Below, one piece after another: positions 34,428 to 42,881 of a stretch of DNA of 64,000 nt. Every line of letters starts with the position of its first letter. Position 1 is the first letter of the stretch. The notes below the pieces were generated by a model. It did not search any database, was not told where the DNA came from, and saw only the letters and a list, made by a program, of their open reading frames with translations. This DNA comes from Lederbergia citrisecunda (lineage in GTDB: Bacteria; Bacillota; Bacilli; Bacillales; Bacillaceae_C): assembly GCF_018343695.1 (NCBI RefSeq), contig NZ_JAGYPJ010000001.1, forward strand, positions 4,345,641 through 4,409,640, written 5' to 3'. Position numbers and translations under genes: made by a program.

Positions 34428-35726
34428 ATGTTTAAATATGATGTTGCAGTCGTAGGTGGAGGTTTGGCTGGATTAACAGCAGCAAATTTTTTGGCTAGAG
34501 AAGGAAAAAAGGTCGTTGTTTTAGAAAAATCGAATCGTCCTGGTGGAAGAGCGATGACGAACGATAAAAATGGGGTCCTAATGAATTTGGGACCACATGG
34601 ATTGTATCTTTCAGGAGATGCCATGACGATTTTAACTGAACTTGGAATATCCATTCCGGGTGGAAATGCTTCAAAGTCCGTACAAATTCATGGCATTCTC
34701 AATAACTCAGTTCAAGTCATTCCAACAGATTTTACATCGATCATGTCGTCCTCTCTTTTATCATGGAAATCTAAGTTTGTGTTCGGCAAATTAATGTTAA
34801 GGCTGATGAAATTAAATGTTAATTCTATTCCAGAAGTTAGCCTTAAGGAGTGGGCTGATGCAGAAATAAGCGATCCGATGATCAGGCATATATTTTATTC
34901 GATTTGCCGATTGACGACGTATACAAATGCACCGACCTTACAGCTTGCAAAGCCAGTATTAAAGCAAGTGCAACGTTCTTTAAAAGGCGGGGTTTTATAT
35001 GTGGATGGAGGCTGGGAAACGATTATCCAAAAACTTAAGCAACAAGCAATAGCGTCTGGAGTCGATATATTTACAAATAAAAATGTCACAAACATTGAGC
35101 ATCATGGGGACTATCAAAGCATACTATGTTCGGATGGGACGGTCTTTGACGTAGCTGATTGTATCGTTGCAGCTCCTCCAAAAGAAGCTATGAAAATGAT
35201 TAAAGGAGCGGAACAAACCTCTCTACATCAATGGAATGAAAATGCAATTTCTGTTACGGCAAGCTGTATTGATTTAGGCCTGAAAAAGTTGCCTACCTCA
35301 CGACACCAATTTGCGATAGGGCTCGACCAAGCTTTGTTTTTCACAAACCAATCAAGAGCAGCAAAGCTAAGTGAGGACGGGACACTAGTTGTAAGTTTAG
35401 TAAAATATCATAATCCTATTGAAGAAATTAACGTACATGCAGATAAGAAACAATTAGAATCAGTGATGGATTTGCTTCATCCAGGATGGAGACATGAAGT
35501 GGTTGTGCAACAATTTTTACCAAAACTAACGGTATCTTATGATTTCCCACACATGAAACGAAAAGAAAATCCGGGTCCGAGTATACCAGAAATGAGCGGA
35601 ATTTATATAGCAGGAGATTGGGCGGGTCATGAAGAAGTATTAGCTGATGCCGCAGTTGCGAGCGGGAAGCGAGCGGCACATCAAATATTACAAACAAACA
35701 ATATGATTTTTGCAAAGGAAGGATAA
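34428..35726 (+). CDS. FAD-dependent amine oxidase/phytoene-desaturase-like oxidoreductase
   Basis: A 432-residue flavoprotein with the N-terminal dinucleotide site VVGGGLAGLTAANFLAREGK and the adjacent RPGGRAMT typical of the CrtI/protoporphyrinogen-oxidase/monoamine-oxidase group. The C-terminal FAD motif is GIYIAGDWAGHEEVLADAA (~400-418). RBS AGGAGGG. It is separated by five bases from an ECF41 sigma gene and preceded by the matching promoter element, so the two form one autoregulated module. Substrate unknown. Confidence 0.85.
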   Translation: MFKYDVAVVGGGLAGLTAANFLAREGKKVVVLEKSNRPGGRAMTNDKNGVLMNLGPHGLYLSGDAMTILTELGISIPGGNASKSVQIHGILNNSVQVIPTDFTSIMSSSLLSWKSKFVFGKLMLRLMKLNVNSIPEVSLKEWADAEISDPMIRHIFYSICRLTTYTNAPTLQLAKPVLKQVQRSLKGGVLYVDGGWETIIQKLKQQAIASGVDIFTNKNVTNIEHHGDYQSILCSDGTVFDVADCIVAAPPKEAMKMIKGAEQTSLHQWNENAISVTASCIDLGLKKLPTSRHQFAIGLDQALFFTNQSRAAKLSEDGTLVVSLVKYHNPIEEINVHADKKQLESVMDLLHPGWRHEVVVQQFLPKLTVSYDFPHMKRKENPGPSIPEMSGIYIAGDWAGHEEVLADAAVASGKRAAHQILQTNNMIFAKEG

Positions 35727-35731
35727 TCGTT

Positions 35732-36607
35732 TTGGAAACTGAACAGTTATATGAAACGTATAAACCTTTGTTATTTTCGATCGCCTACCGAATGACGGGT
35801 AGTGTTGCGGATGCCGAAGATCTGGTACAAGAGGCATTCCTAACTTATAACAGTGTAAGCAGCGAAAAGGTCATTGAAAACAAAAAAGCGTATTTATGTA
35901 AGATTGTGATGAATAGTTCCATAGACAAATTACGTTCGGCTGCCAGTAAGCGCGAGGTGTATGTCGGAGAGTGGTTGCCTGAACCATTGGTAGATGAAGA
36001 TAATGACCCTTCTCATACTTATTTGATGAAGGAATCTATCTCAACAGCTTATCTCTTGCTTTTGCAGCAGTTATCTGAAGATGAACGAGCTGTCTTTCTG
36101 TTACGAGAAGTTTTTCAGTATAGCTATGAAGAAATTGCAACTATTATTGAAAAATCATCTACTAATTGCAGGCAGATTTTTCACAGGGCTAAAAAAAGCA
36201 TGGTAAACCGACCGGCAGCTCCTACATTGGATTTTCAATCTATGAGGAGCAGCGTAGAACAATTTGCGATGGCTCTCCAAAACGGAAATATCAATCAAAT
36301 GTTAGCATTGTTAAAAACAGATGCAGTATATATTTCCGACGGAGGCGGCAAAGTGAAAGCTGCGCTAAATCCAATCTATACGCCAGAGCGAATCGTATTT
36401 TTATTTATAAGCATTATGAAAAAGATGCCTGAAAACTCGAGAATGGAATTCAAAGTTGTAAATGGATATCCAGGCGTCGTCATATCAATCAACGATTATG
36501 TCGCCTATGTGGTCTCGATAGAGTTCCTTGATGATAAGATTTCCCGTATTTATATGGTCGCTAATCCAGAAAAGCTTTCACACTTACAAGGAAAAGAACG
36601 TCAATAA
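35732..36607 (+). CDS. ECF41-family RNA polymerase sigma factor with SnoaL-like C-terminal domain (copy 1)
   Basis: A 291-residue sigma factor. Sigma region 2 (~1-70: AYRMTGSVADAEDLVQEAFL) and region 4 (~110-165) are followed by a fused SnoaL/NTF2-like domain. The three ECF41 hallmarks are present: linker WLPEP (~84), DGGGKV (~206) and the C-terminal NPEKL (~281; usually NPDKL). In this group the C-terminal extension replaces an anti-sigma factor and tunes activity. TTG start after AAGGAAGGA. Probable target: its own oxidoreductase-sigma operon. Confidence 0.92.
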   Translation: METEQLYETYKPLLFSIAYRMTGSVADAEDLVQEAFLTYNSVSSEKVIENKKAYLCKIVMNSSIDKLRSAASKREVYVGEWLPEPLVDEDNDPSHTYLMKESISTAYLLLLQQLSEDERAVFLLREVFQYSYEEIATIIEKSSTNCRQIFHRAKKSMVNRPAAPTLDFQSMRSSVEQFAMALQNGNINQMLALLKTDAVYISDGGGKVKAALNPIYTPERIVFLFISIMKKMPENSRMEFKVVNGYPGVVISINDYVAYVVSIEFLDDKISRIYMVANPEKLSHLQGKERQ

Positions 36608-36651
36608 TTTTCACTCTTTGAACTCATACTATTTTCAGAGGTGAAAATAAC

Positions 36652-37839
36652 ATGTATAAACTATTGTCCCATACTGATTTGGATGGAGTTGGTTGTGGTA
36701 TTTTAGCGAAGCTCGCTTTTGGCAAAGGGGTAAAAGTTCGCTATAATTCCGTTTCGGGTCTCAATCGTGAAGTAGAGTGGTTTTTTGAAAATGAGGACAG
36801 AAATACATTTCTGTTCATTACTGATTTGTCTGTTAATGAAGAAAACGAAAAAAGACTAGATGCTTTTTATCAAGCTGGAGGAAAGGTACAGCTGCTTGAT
36901 CACCATATTACATCTGTTCATTTCAATGATTATGAGTGGGGGCGTGTCGTGGTTGAGGATGAAGATGGAAAATTAACGTCAGCAACTTCGTTATTTTATG
37001 AGTACCTTGTTACGAACCAGTTAATCGAACCATCTGTAGCCGTTGAGGAATTTGTAGAATTGGTCAGGCAATATGATACGTGGGAATGGGAGAAAAATGA
37101 CAACCATCAAGCTCATCGGCTCAATGCTCTCTTTTTCTTAGTTTCGATTGAGGAATTTGAAGAAAAAATGATCAGCAGGCTTAAATCAAGCACACATTTC
37201 GATTTTAGCGAATTTGAAGAAAAAATTTTAGAAATGGAAGAACATAAAATCGAGCGCTATATTAGCCGGAAAAAACGAGAGATTGTTCAAACTAAAGTTG
37301 GCGGCCTTTATGCAGGAGTCGTTTATGCAGAATCCTATCATTCAGAACTAGGAAATGAACTAGGAAAAGAATACCCGCATCTTGATTATATCGCCATTTT
37401 AAATATGGGTGGAAAACGAGTAGGGTTTCGAACGATACATGACCACATTGATGTATCCGAGGTGGCTGGCCATTTCGGTGGAGGTGGGCATGCCAAGGCA
37501 TCTGGTTGCTCTTTAGTGGAGGAAGCTTACAAGGAGTTTGTGCTGGGGACATTCCACCTAGAGTCATTGCGGGAAGATGCTAATCGAAATCGTTATAATG
37601 TCAAACGGTCTTTGTTCGGAACTTTTTATAAAAATCGAGGAGAGGAAATATTTCTTATATATCCTTTAAACGAATGCGACTGGGCCATTGATCATTATAA
37701 AACAAAAATGGATCAGACTTTTTCTAGCTTTGACGAAGCGGAAACATTTTTAAAAAGAAATTATGAAGCATGGCTTGTCAGAGATGATACTTTTGTAAAT
37801 TATTTGATGGAGGAAGTAAAGAGTATGAGAAGCGAATAA
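36652..37839 (+). CDS. nrnB: DHH-family phosphoesterase, NrnB-like oligoribonuclease
   Basis: A 395-residue DHH/DHHA1 enzyme. Seen: SHTDLDGVGCG (~6-16), ITDLSVNEE (~61), the name motif LLDHHITS (~84-91), and the C-terminal DHHA1 glycine-rich GHFGGGGHAKASGCS (~275-289). Length and motifs fit B. subtilis NrnB (YngD), a nanoRNA/oligoribonuclease of this family. It begins 44 bases after the sigma gene with AGAGGTGAAAA and is probably independent of it. Confidence 0.82.
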   Translation: MYKLLSHTDLDGVGCGILAKLAFGKGVKVRYNSVSGLNREVEWFFENEDRNTFLFITDLSVNEENEKRLDAFYQAGGKVQLLDHHITSVHFNDYEWGRVVVEDEDGKLTSATSLFYEYLVTNQLIEPSVAVEEFVELVRQYDTWEWEKNDNHQAHRLNALFFLVSIEEFEEKMISRLKSSTHFDFSEFEEKILEMEEHKIERYISRKKREIVQTKVGGLYAGVVYAESYHSELGNELGKEYPHLDYIAILNMGGKRVGFRTIHDHIDVSEVAGHFGGGGHAKASGCSLVEEAYKEFVLGTFHLESLREDANRNRYNVKRSLFGTFYKNRGEEIFLIYPLNECDWAIDHYKTKMDQTFSSFDEAETFLKRNYEAWLVRDDTFVNYLMEEVKSMRSE

Positions 37840-37921
37840 GGTTTTATATTGTTGTCAAACTCTTGCTTTCTTTCTTGCTCTCAATCCAATCCTGATTAAC
37901 ATCTCTAAATAATTACTCGTA

Positions 37922-37946
37922 CAACAGACCGGGAACTGTTTTTTGT
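37922..37946 (+). terminator. Weak terminator after nrnB
   Basis: AACAG pairs with CTGTT followed by TTTTGTT; short stem. Confidence 0.4.
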
Positions 37947-38120
37947 TATGTATCGTTTTTCCATTAACTCGGTGTGGCCTAATGATGTTATACCTTCTCC
38001 ATTTGATTAGTAATATCTTATAAATGAGATTATGGTGTGAAAAAATTTTTTAACCCCGTATCTTTTCATCCACCTTCATTCGTTTAAAAGGTAGAGAGGT
38101 GTTAAAAGGAGTGGAAATGA

Positions 38121-38849
38121 ATGTACACCAAGCTTAGGGATAATAAAAAAGATGATTTTCCTATGGAAGACAAGATTGAACAGCTATACCCTGGGTTAGA
38201 ACAATATTGTTATTTTCTTTCGCAAAATAAGTGGGACGGAGACGATATTGCCCAAGAATCGATGGTAAAAGCAATTCTGAAGTACGGACATACACAACAC
38301 GAAATAACACCTGCATTATTAAAAAAAATTGCTTATCATTGTTGGGTTGATATGGTCAGGAAAAGAAAGCATGAGAAGCTTGGATCAGATAACGAGTTCA
38401 TTGAAGTTGAATCATCAAACAACGCAGCACGGATTGAAAATAGTATTGATATCATTCAACAATTAAGAAAGCTACTTACTCCGAAACAAGCTGTCATCTT
38501 TTTGTTAAAAGAAGCGTTTCAATACCAAGCGAAAGAAATTGCAGAGGTATTAAATACGACAGAAATAGCGGTTAAGTCGGTTATTTCTCGAACAAAAAAA
38601 CGATTAGAAAAAAGCAATCAAACGGAAGCTAGTTTTTCAGTTGAACCGTTTTGGTGTGAGGAGGAACAAGAATTACTATCTGATTTATTTTATCAAGCAT
38701 TACATGCCCAAGATCCAAATGAGTTGATAAAAGCAATTCCGTCTTTCCATTCTCTAGAAAGTGAAGCTGTTATTCCGAAGCTGGTAGTAAGTACAAAACA
38801 ACCACATTCCACACACTCTCCTTCAAGCCATTTTTGTATGGCTGCATAG
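38121..38849 (+). CDS. Sigma-70 family RNA polymerase sigma factor-like protein
   Basis: A 242-residue ECF-like sigma factor. Region 2 is seen at ~20-75 (WDGDDIAQESMVKAILKY) and region 4 at ~110-165 (LTPKQAVIFLLKEAFQYQAKEIAE; NTTEIAVKSVISRTKKRL). The C-terminal ~70 residues (FWCEEEQELLSDLF onward) are not SnoaL-like and lack DGGGK, so this is not an ECF41 protein. Its SRTKKRLEKS is a good recognition helix. It ends 24 bases before clpP, so the two are probably co-transcribed; no anti-sigma gene is visible. Confidence 0.8.
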   Translation: MYTKLRDNKKDDFPMEDKIEQLYPGLEQYCYFLSQNKWDGDDIAQESMVKAILKYGHTQHEITPALLKKIAYHCWVDMVRKRKHEKLGSDNEFIEVESSNNAARIENSIDIIQQLRKLLTPKQAVIFLLKEAFQYQAKEIAEVLNTTEIAVKSVISRTKKRLEKSNQTEASFSVEPFWCEEEQELLSDLFYQALHAQDPNELIKAIPSFHSLESEAVIPKLVVSTKQPHSTHSPSSHFCMAA

Positions 38850-38873
38850 TGAAAACGAATTGGAGGAGTATAG

Positions 38874-39458
38874 ATGAATTCAATCCCTTATGTAATTGAA
38901 CAATCCAGTCGTGGTGAGCGTTCTTATGACATTTATTCAAGGCTCCTAAAAGATCGGATTATTATAATAGGTGACGAAATAAATGATCAAGTAGCAAACA
39001 GTGTAGTAGCCCAATTGTTATTTTTAGCAGCGGACAATCCTGATAAAGACATCTCAATTTATATAAATAGTCCTGGAGGATCAACTTCTGCGGGTTTTGC
39101 GATTTTTGATACGATGGAATACATCAAGCCAGATGTGAGGACAATTTGTACTGGAATGGCAGCTTCTTTTGGGGCAATGCTGCTCCTAGCTGGGAAAAAA
39201 GGAAAACGGATGGCCCTGCCTAATAGTGAAATCATGATTCATCAACCACTAGGTGGCGCAAGGGGTCAAGCAACAGAAATCGAAATATCTGCAAAACGCA
39301 TTCTAAAATTACGCGAGCATGTGAATAAAATTATCGCTGACAGAACGGGACAGTCTATAGAGAAGATAGAAAGAGACACTGACCGTGATTACTACATGAG
39401 TGCGGAAGAAGCGAAAGAATACGGAATTATCGACGAGATTATTTATCCAAATAAATAA
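38874..39458 (+). CDS. clpP: ATP-dependent Clp protease proteolytic subunit ClpP
   Basis: A 194-residue ClpP with complete catalytic triad: Ser98 in [11 protein letters not shown], His in [11 protein letters not shown] (~123) and Asp in [15 protein letters not shown] (~171). N-terminal [20 protein letters not shown] is the processing and pore region. Works as a tetradecamer with Clp ATPases. Being paired with a sigma-like gene rather than in the usual clpP context suggests it may be an extra paralogue, but the genome elsewhere is not visible. RBS GGAGGAG. Confidence 0.93.
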   Translation: MNSIPYVIEQSSRGERSYDIYSRLLKDRIIIIGDEINDQVANSVVAQLLFLAADNPDKDISIYINSPGGSTSAGFAIFDTMEYIKPDVRTICTGMAASFGAMLLLAGKKGKRMALPNSEIMIHQPLGGARGQATEIEISAKRILKLREHVNKIIADRTGQSIEKIERDTDRDYYMSAEEAKEYGIIDEIIYPNK

Positions 39459-39462
39459 CTTG

Positions 39463-39497
39463 AAAAAGAGGAGACGGTGGATTCTCCTCTTTTTTTA
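39463..39497 (+). terminator. Terminator after clpP
   Basis: AAAGAGGAGA pairs with TCTCCTCTTT, followed by a run of T. Confidence 0.8.
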
Positions 39498-39527
39498 ATA
39501 AGCCTTATAAAAACAGTAACCATACCA

Positions 39528-39659
39528 CTAACAACTAGCACAATTGAATCCCATAGTGTCCTTTGCTTTTAATCCAGTTATGGCAGTTTTGGCCATTGAA
39601 ACATCAAGTGCTTTAGTTGTCTCCGATGAAGCGGTCCTCATTGAATCCACAATCTCCAT
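39528..39659 (-). CDS. Candidate 43-residue small peptide of unknown function
   Basis: The minus-strand ATG (39659-39657) has AGAGG nine bases upstream and opens a 43-codon frame ending at TAG (39530-39528). The product has a helical Ala/Thr/Lys/Met body (SSETTKALDVSMAKTAITGL) and a cysteine-containing end GFNCASC. It could be a precursor peptide or a spore-type small protein, or chance. It lies between the clpP terminator and sspO, the latter on the same strand. No family recognised. Confidence 0.4.
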   Translation of the reverse strand: MEIVDSMRTASSETTKALDVSMAKTAITGLKAKDTMGFNCASC

Positions 39660-39763
39660 ACATGAAAACCTCTGTAAGCGCCTGTGAATGGTAGCCTATA
39701 ATCCACTTTTTGCTGAGTAAATAAAGTAGGAGCAAAAGCTCTCGTCTCTTGCTCCTACTTCCC

Positions 39764-39916
39764 TCATTGTTTCTTCTTTCGTTTCTTATTGTTTTGTTTT
39801 TGAGCTGCTGTTAACGGTTCGGTCGCATATTCTTCATTCATGCCTGCCCCAAAACTTGGACCTTTTTCAGGATTCATGCCTGCAATATTGCTGGCTGTTC
39901 TTTTTGTTTTTGGCAT
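39764..39916 (-). CDS. sspO: Small acid-soluble spore protein O (SspO-like)
   Basis: A 50-residue basic protein whose C terminus, LTAAQKQNNKKRKKKQ, closely follows SspO of B. subtilis (LTAEQRQNNKKRKKNQ from memory), with an IAGMNPEKG stretch like its INGMN. The start at 39916 follows GGAGGTGAAGACA; an upstream in-frame ATG is less likely. SspO is a minor SASP made in the forespore, which supports a sporulating host. Confidence 0.85.
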   Translation of the reverse strand: MPKTKRTASNIAGMNPEKGPSFGAGMNEEYATEPLTAAQKQNNKKRKKKQ

Positions 39917-40029
39917 TGTCTTCACCTCCATTATGTAGTTTTCCTTCAAATTATAAAAATATCCAAAGGAGGAAAATAAAAGAAATTAGAGTATTAATAC
40001 AATAAATGATGGAAAGGGAAGTGGTTGCC

Positions 40030-40896
40030 ATGTTAAAAGTAGGTATTCAGCTGTACTCTGTACGCAATTCGCTAAAAGTAGAACCCTTTAAAACTTTGGA
40101 AAAGATTTCTCAAGCTGGTTACAAGTATGTGGAAGCTGCCAACCATAACGCACTTGAAGATAATGGAGTAGGCTTCGGTCTTTCAGCAAAAGACATGAAA
40201 AAAGCGTTAGATAACTTAGGCTTGTCTATTATAGGCTGTCATATTAATCCGCTGAATCTAGAACGCCTTCCTGCTGTGTTAGACTACCATCAAGAATTAG
40301 GAAATAATCAAATCGGCTGTGATATTGAGTTTTTTCCATATGAAGATATGGATTATTTATTACGTAGATGTGAATTGTTTAATCAAGTAGGAGAACTGTG
40401 TAAGGAAAGAGGTATGCGCTTTTATTACCACAATCACTATCAAGAGTTTCAAAGGTTTGGTTCAAAAATGGTTTACGACTTAATCATGGAACATACGGAT
40501 CCTAAATTGGTCTATGCTGAAATAGATACATATTGGATCATGCGAGGCGGGCAGGACCCTTTAAAGTTAATTGAAAAATATCGTGATCGACTCATTCTTC
40601 TTCATCAGAAAGATTTTCCTAAAAATGCACCCCAGCCGGTGAAAATGTTTGATGGAATCATTGATGACAAAGAGTCAATAACCTTCACACTATTCGAAGA
40701 TACAATAAATACCAATTGTTTTACCGAAATTGGAACAGGAATGATGCCAATCCAAGATATCATCAATGCTGCTTTAATTGCGCCTAATCTAGAATATATT
40801 ATTTTAGAACAAGATCATACAAAGCTAAATGAAATAGATTCAATCCAGGTGAGCATGGAGGCATTCCGAAAATATTCTGGAACTGAGTGGGATTAG
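40030..40896 (+). CDS. Sugar phosphate isomerase/epimerase family protein (TIM barrel)
   Basis: A 288-residue AP-endonuclease-2-fold protein: VGIQLYSVRNSL at the N terminus, IIGCHINPL, FYYHNHYQEF (~136-145), YAEIDTYWIMRGG (~163) and LHQKDFP (~190), then FTEIGTGMM and LILEQDHT near the end (ILEQD). The Glu, Asp, His residues in these strands are the metal ligands of the IolE/xylose-isomerase-like group. ATG at 40030 after GGGAAGTGG. Substrate unknown; a monocistronic gene ending near a bidirectional terminator. Confidence 0.85.
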   Translation: MLKVGIQLYSVRNSLKVEPFKTLEKISQAGYKYVEAANHNALEDNGVGFGLSAKDMKKALDNLGLSIIGCHINPLNLERLPAVLDYHQELGNNQIGCDIEFFPYEDMDYLLRRCELFNQVGELCKERGMRFYYHNHYQEFQRFGSKMVYDLIMEHTDPKLVYAEIDTYWIMRGGQDPLKLIEKYRDRLILLHQKDFPKNAPQPVKMFDGIIDDKESITFTLFEDTINTNCFTEIGTGMMPIQDIINAALIAPNLEYIILEQDHTKLNEIDSIQVSMEAFRKYSGTEWD

Positions 40897-41000
40897 TATA
40901 AGGATAAAGAAGAATTGTTGGAAAGGAACACCACTAAGGTTATATTAGATGAGGTTGTCAAAAAATTGTATCCTTATATTTGTTTAAAAAATATTAATCA

Positions 41001-41062
41001 AAAAATCGTCACTTCTATCTAAAATGAAAGTTACACCAACATTTTACGAAGTGACGATTTTT
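41001..41062. terminator. Bidirectional terminator
   Basis: AAAAATCGTCACTTC (41001-41015) pairs perfectly with GAAGTGACGATTTTT (41048-41062), between two convergent genes. Confidence 0.85.
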
Positions 41063-41074
41063 CATAATTCTTTC

Positions 41075-42130
41075 TTATTGTATCTTACCAATATAAAGTA
41101 AACTTTCTACAGGTACAATATCCATACTTCCACTGACAATGGATTGGACATCTTTTAGAGTATCTGCAATGCTGACGGTTTCGCCTTTCTGACCTGTGAA
41201 AGACTCCGCGACAAAAAATGGTTGTGTGAGATAAGCCTCTAGGCGCTCGCCGCGATGAAATGTTTGTAATTCAGTAGCTGGGATTCCTTCCATTTCTTTT
41301 ACACTAACCAAGGAACGTAGCTCCCGGTATCTACGTAACAGTTTTTGTGCTCGTTGTTGGATACTTACATGAAACTCCTCCAGATAAACTCCTTCTAAAA
41401 CAGTAGATGTTGAATATATCGGATTGACAGCTGGGTATTTTTGTCTTGCAACAAGGTCTGCATCAAAATACCATAATGTTTCAAGAGGGCCGTATGGAAT
41501 ATTTTCATCTACGACTTCTCCTTTTAGATCGACAAGAAAAGTTGTTACATTATAAATCCCTTCTTCTTGTAATTTTTCTTGAAGGTCAAAGATTTCCCCC
41601 GTTAATACATGTTCTCGATCCGTCGCAAAGACGATATCTTTTTGTTGGTCGGCTTCTTTCACTTTTTCATACGTTTCTTTAATTGAATGCGTTACGATAT
41701 CAACTTCTTCAATTACTTCTTTTAATCCGGGATATTCGCCTTCAGGCTTTAAGAGCATCGTAACATAGCCTTCTTTTTTCAGGTTGCGGAATAATTCATT
41801 TAAAATAACGAGCTGCCCCATACTTGGCCTTGCGACTAAACCTACAGTACCACCTTTGGCAATTGGCGCAAATAAATCCAATACTTTAATCTTCGTTTCG
41901 ATCATTTCTACGGATTCACCTCTTAATATTAGTTCATCTAAACTACATTTTGCTAAAGAGGCAAGCGCGACAATCGTCTTAACCTCTGCACGTCCTACGG
42001 GGATTTTTCCAGTACATAAATTTGAAACAGTTGCAGGTCGTAACCCAACATCACGAGCTGCACTTGTAAGGTTTGGAACTCTCTTTTTTAATAAAGATAC
42101 GTTAAGTCGTAAATTTTCCATATTGAACAC
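41075..42130 (-). CDS. XRE-type HTH protein fused to a degenerate F1-ATPase beta-subunit-like domain
   Basis: A 351-residue protein. Residues ~8-70 form a Cro/CI-type helix-turn-helix (AARDVGLRPATVSNLCTGK; TIVALASLAKCSLDELI). From ~76 the chain follows ATP synthase beta: ETKIKVLDLFAPIAKGG against ETGIKVVDLLAPYIKGG, then VGLVARPSMGQLV where AtpD has a P-loop GGAGVGKTV. The C-terminal ~120 residues match closely (YPAVNPIYSTSTVL; RYRELRSLV; QPFFVAESFTGQKG; TLKDVQSIVSG). The Walker A Lys and the Walker B and catalytic Glu segments are lost or shortened. It probably binds DNA and senses something through a non-catalytic beta-like fold. Start ATG 42130; 42121 is also possible. Confidence 0.8.
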   Translation of the reverse strand: MFNMENLRLNVSLLKKRVPNLTSAARDVGLRPATVSNLCTGKIPVGRAEVKTIVALASLAKCSLDELILRGESVEMIETKIKVLDLFAPIAKGGTVGLVARPSMGQLVILNELFRNLKKEGYVTMLLKPEGEYPGLKEVIEEVDIVTHSIKETYEKVKEADQQKDIVFATDREHVLTGEIFDLQEKLQEEGIYNVTTFLVDLKGEVVDENIPYGPLETLWYFDADLVARQKYPAVNPIYSTSTVLEGVYLEEFHVSIQQRAQKLLRRYRELRSLVSVKEMEGIPATELQTFHRGERLEAYLTQPFFVAESFTGQKGETVSIADTLKDVQSIVSGSMDIVPVESLLYIGKIQ

Positions 42131-42408
42131 CCTCTTATAATGATTTTTGAATTTCGATGGATATAAGAATTCTAATGTCTAATAATTTCCTCGCTGATAC
42201 TAGCTTGGTTTTTTCGTGTCTGATGTGCTTATTCTTGGATAGCATCCAAGCTTGATCAGATGTTCGTTGTCTTTCTCTCTCTACTTGCTTCATCTTTTTT
42301 TTCCACTGAATACAGGCCAATCAATTTTGATTTCCCAATGATTTTTTACTGTTTACAAGGGAATTATAGATTGGAACTTTGTGGATAACTTTTATGAAGG
42401 TAGTTCCC
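42131..42408. other. Part of a 751-base gene-poor gap
   Basis: The gap runs 42131-42881 and should contain the minus-strand promoter of the HTH-AtpD gene and the plus-strand promoter of the TetR gene. Apart from repeat R4 (42409-42548) and the promoter/operator at 42802-42844, I see nothing supported in it. Confidence 0.5.
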
Positions 42409-42548
42409 GTCTAGCTTCAGCGCCTAGCGACTAGCAAACTTTTGGTTTCTTCCTACGATAAGTCAACATCGGTTCGCCAAGGCTTACAGTGTTTCCTTTA
42501 TCTCGTCAGAACCCTAAAATGTTTGTACGTCGCATAACAGGCGCTTGC
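42409..42548. repeat. Dispersed intergenic repeat, copy R4 (long form)
   Basis: Carries GTCTAGCTTCAGCGCCTAGC, ACTAGCAAACTTTTGG, AAGTCAACATCGGTTCGCC, GTGTTTCCTTTATCTCGTC and ends near CAGGCGCTTGCG. It is the inverse of R1 over about 130 bases. Confidence 0.75.
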
Positions 42549-42801
42549 GTATTTGTTCTTGCTTGCCCAAGCTTTTCCCCATCATAGGTCTAATCAAGGA
42601 GTGTTCGAAAGTAGTTGTTGATGAGGTCTTATTTCAGCGGTAAGTCCTATCTTCACCATGCTTACACAGTGATTAATTGGGTCTTCATTTTCTTTTGTTA
42701 CTTTATACAGTAATAAAATTTACTCTATATGTCAATAAGCATTTTACGTCAAAGAGTAAAAAAAATTACGATGTATTTTTGGTTGTTTTTTACTAATAGG
42801 C

Positions 42802-42844
42802 TTTACAAAAATTTGGTAATCATTTATGATATGAATCATATGAT
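42802..42844 (+). promoter_or_regulatory. Promoter with overlapping palindrome upstream of the TetR gene
   Basis: TTTACA (42802-42807), 17 bases, TATGAT (42825-42830), then a perfect palindrome ATCATATGAT (42835-42844) at the expected transcription start. A palindrome placed there suits an operator for autorepression by the TetR product. Confidence 0.5.
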
Positions 42845-42881
42845 ATGTAACAGGTGATATATATTAAAAGGAGAATCCAAA

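Noticed and set aside
39670-39684. TGTAAGCGCCTGTG resembling a cre site
   Set aside because: It deviates from the consensus and lies away from any gene start that a CcpA site would serve.
42135-42320. 61-codon minus-strand frame upstream of the HTH-AtpD gene
   Set aside because: No ribosome site and a random-looking charged product; more likely leader DNA.
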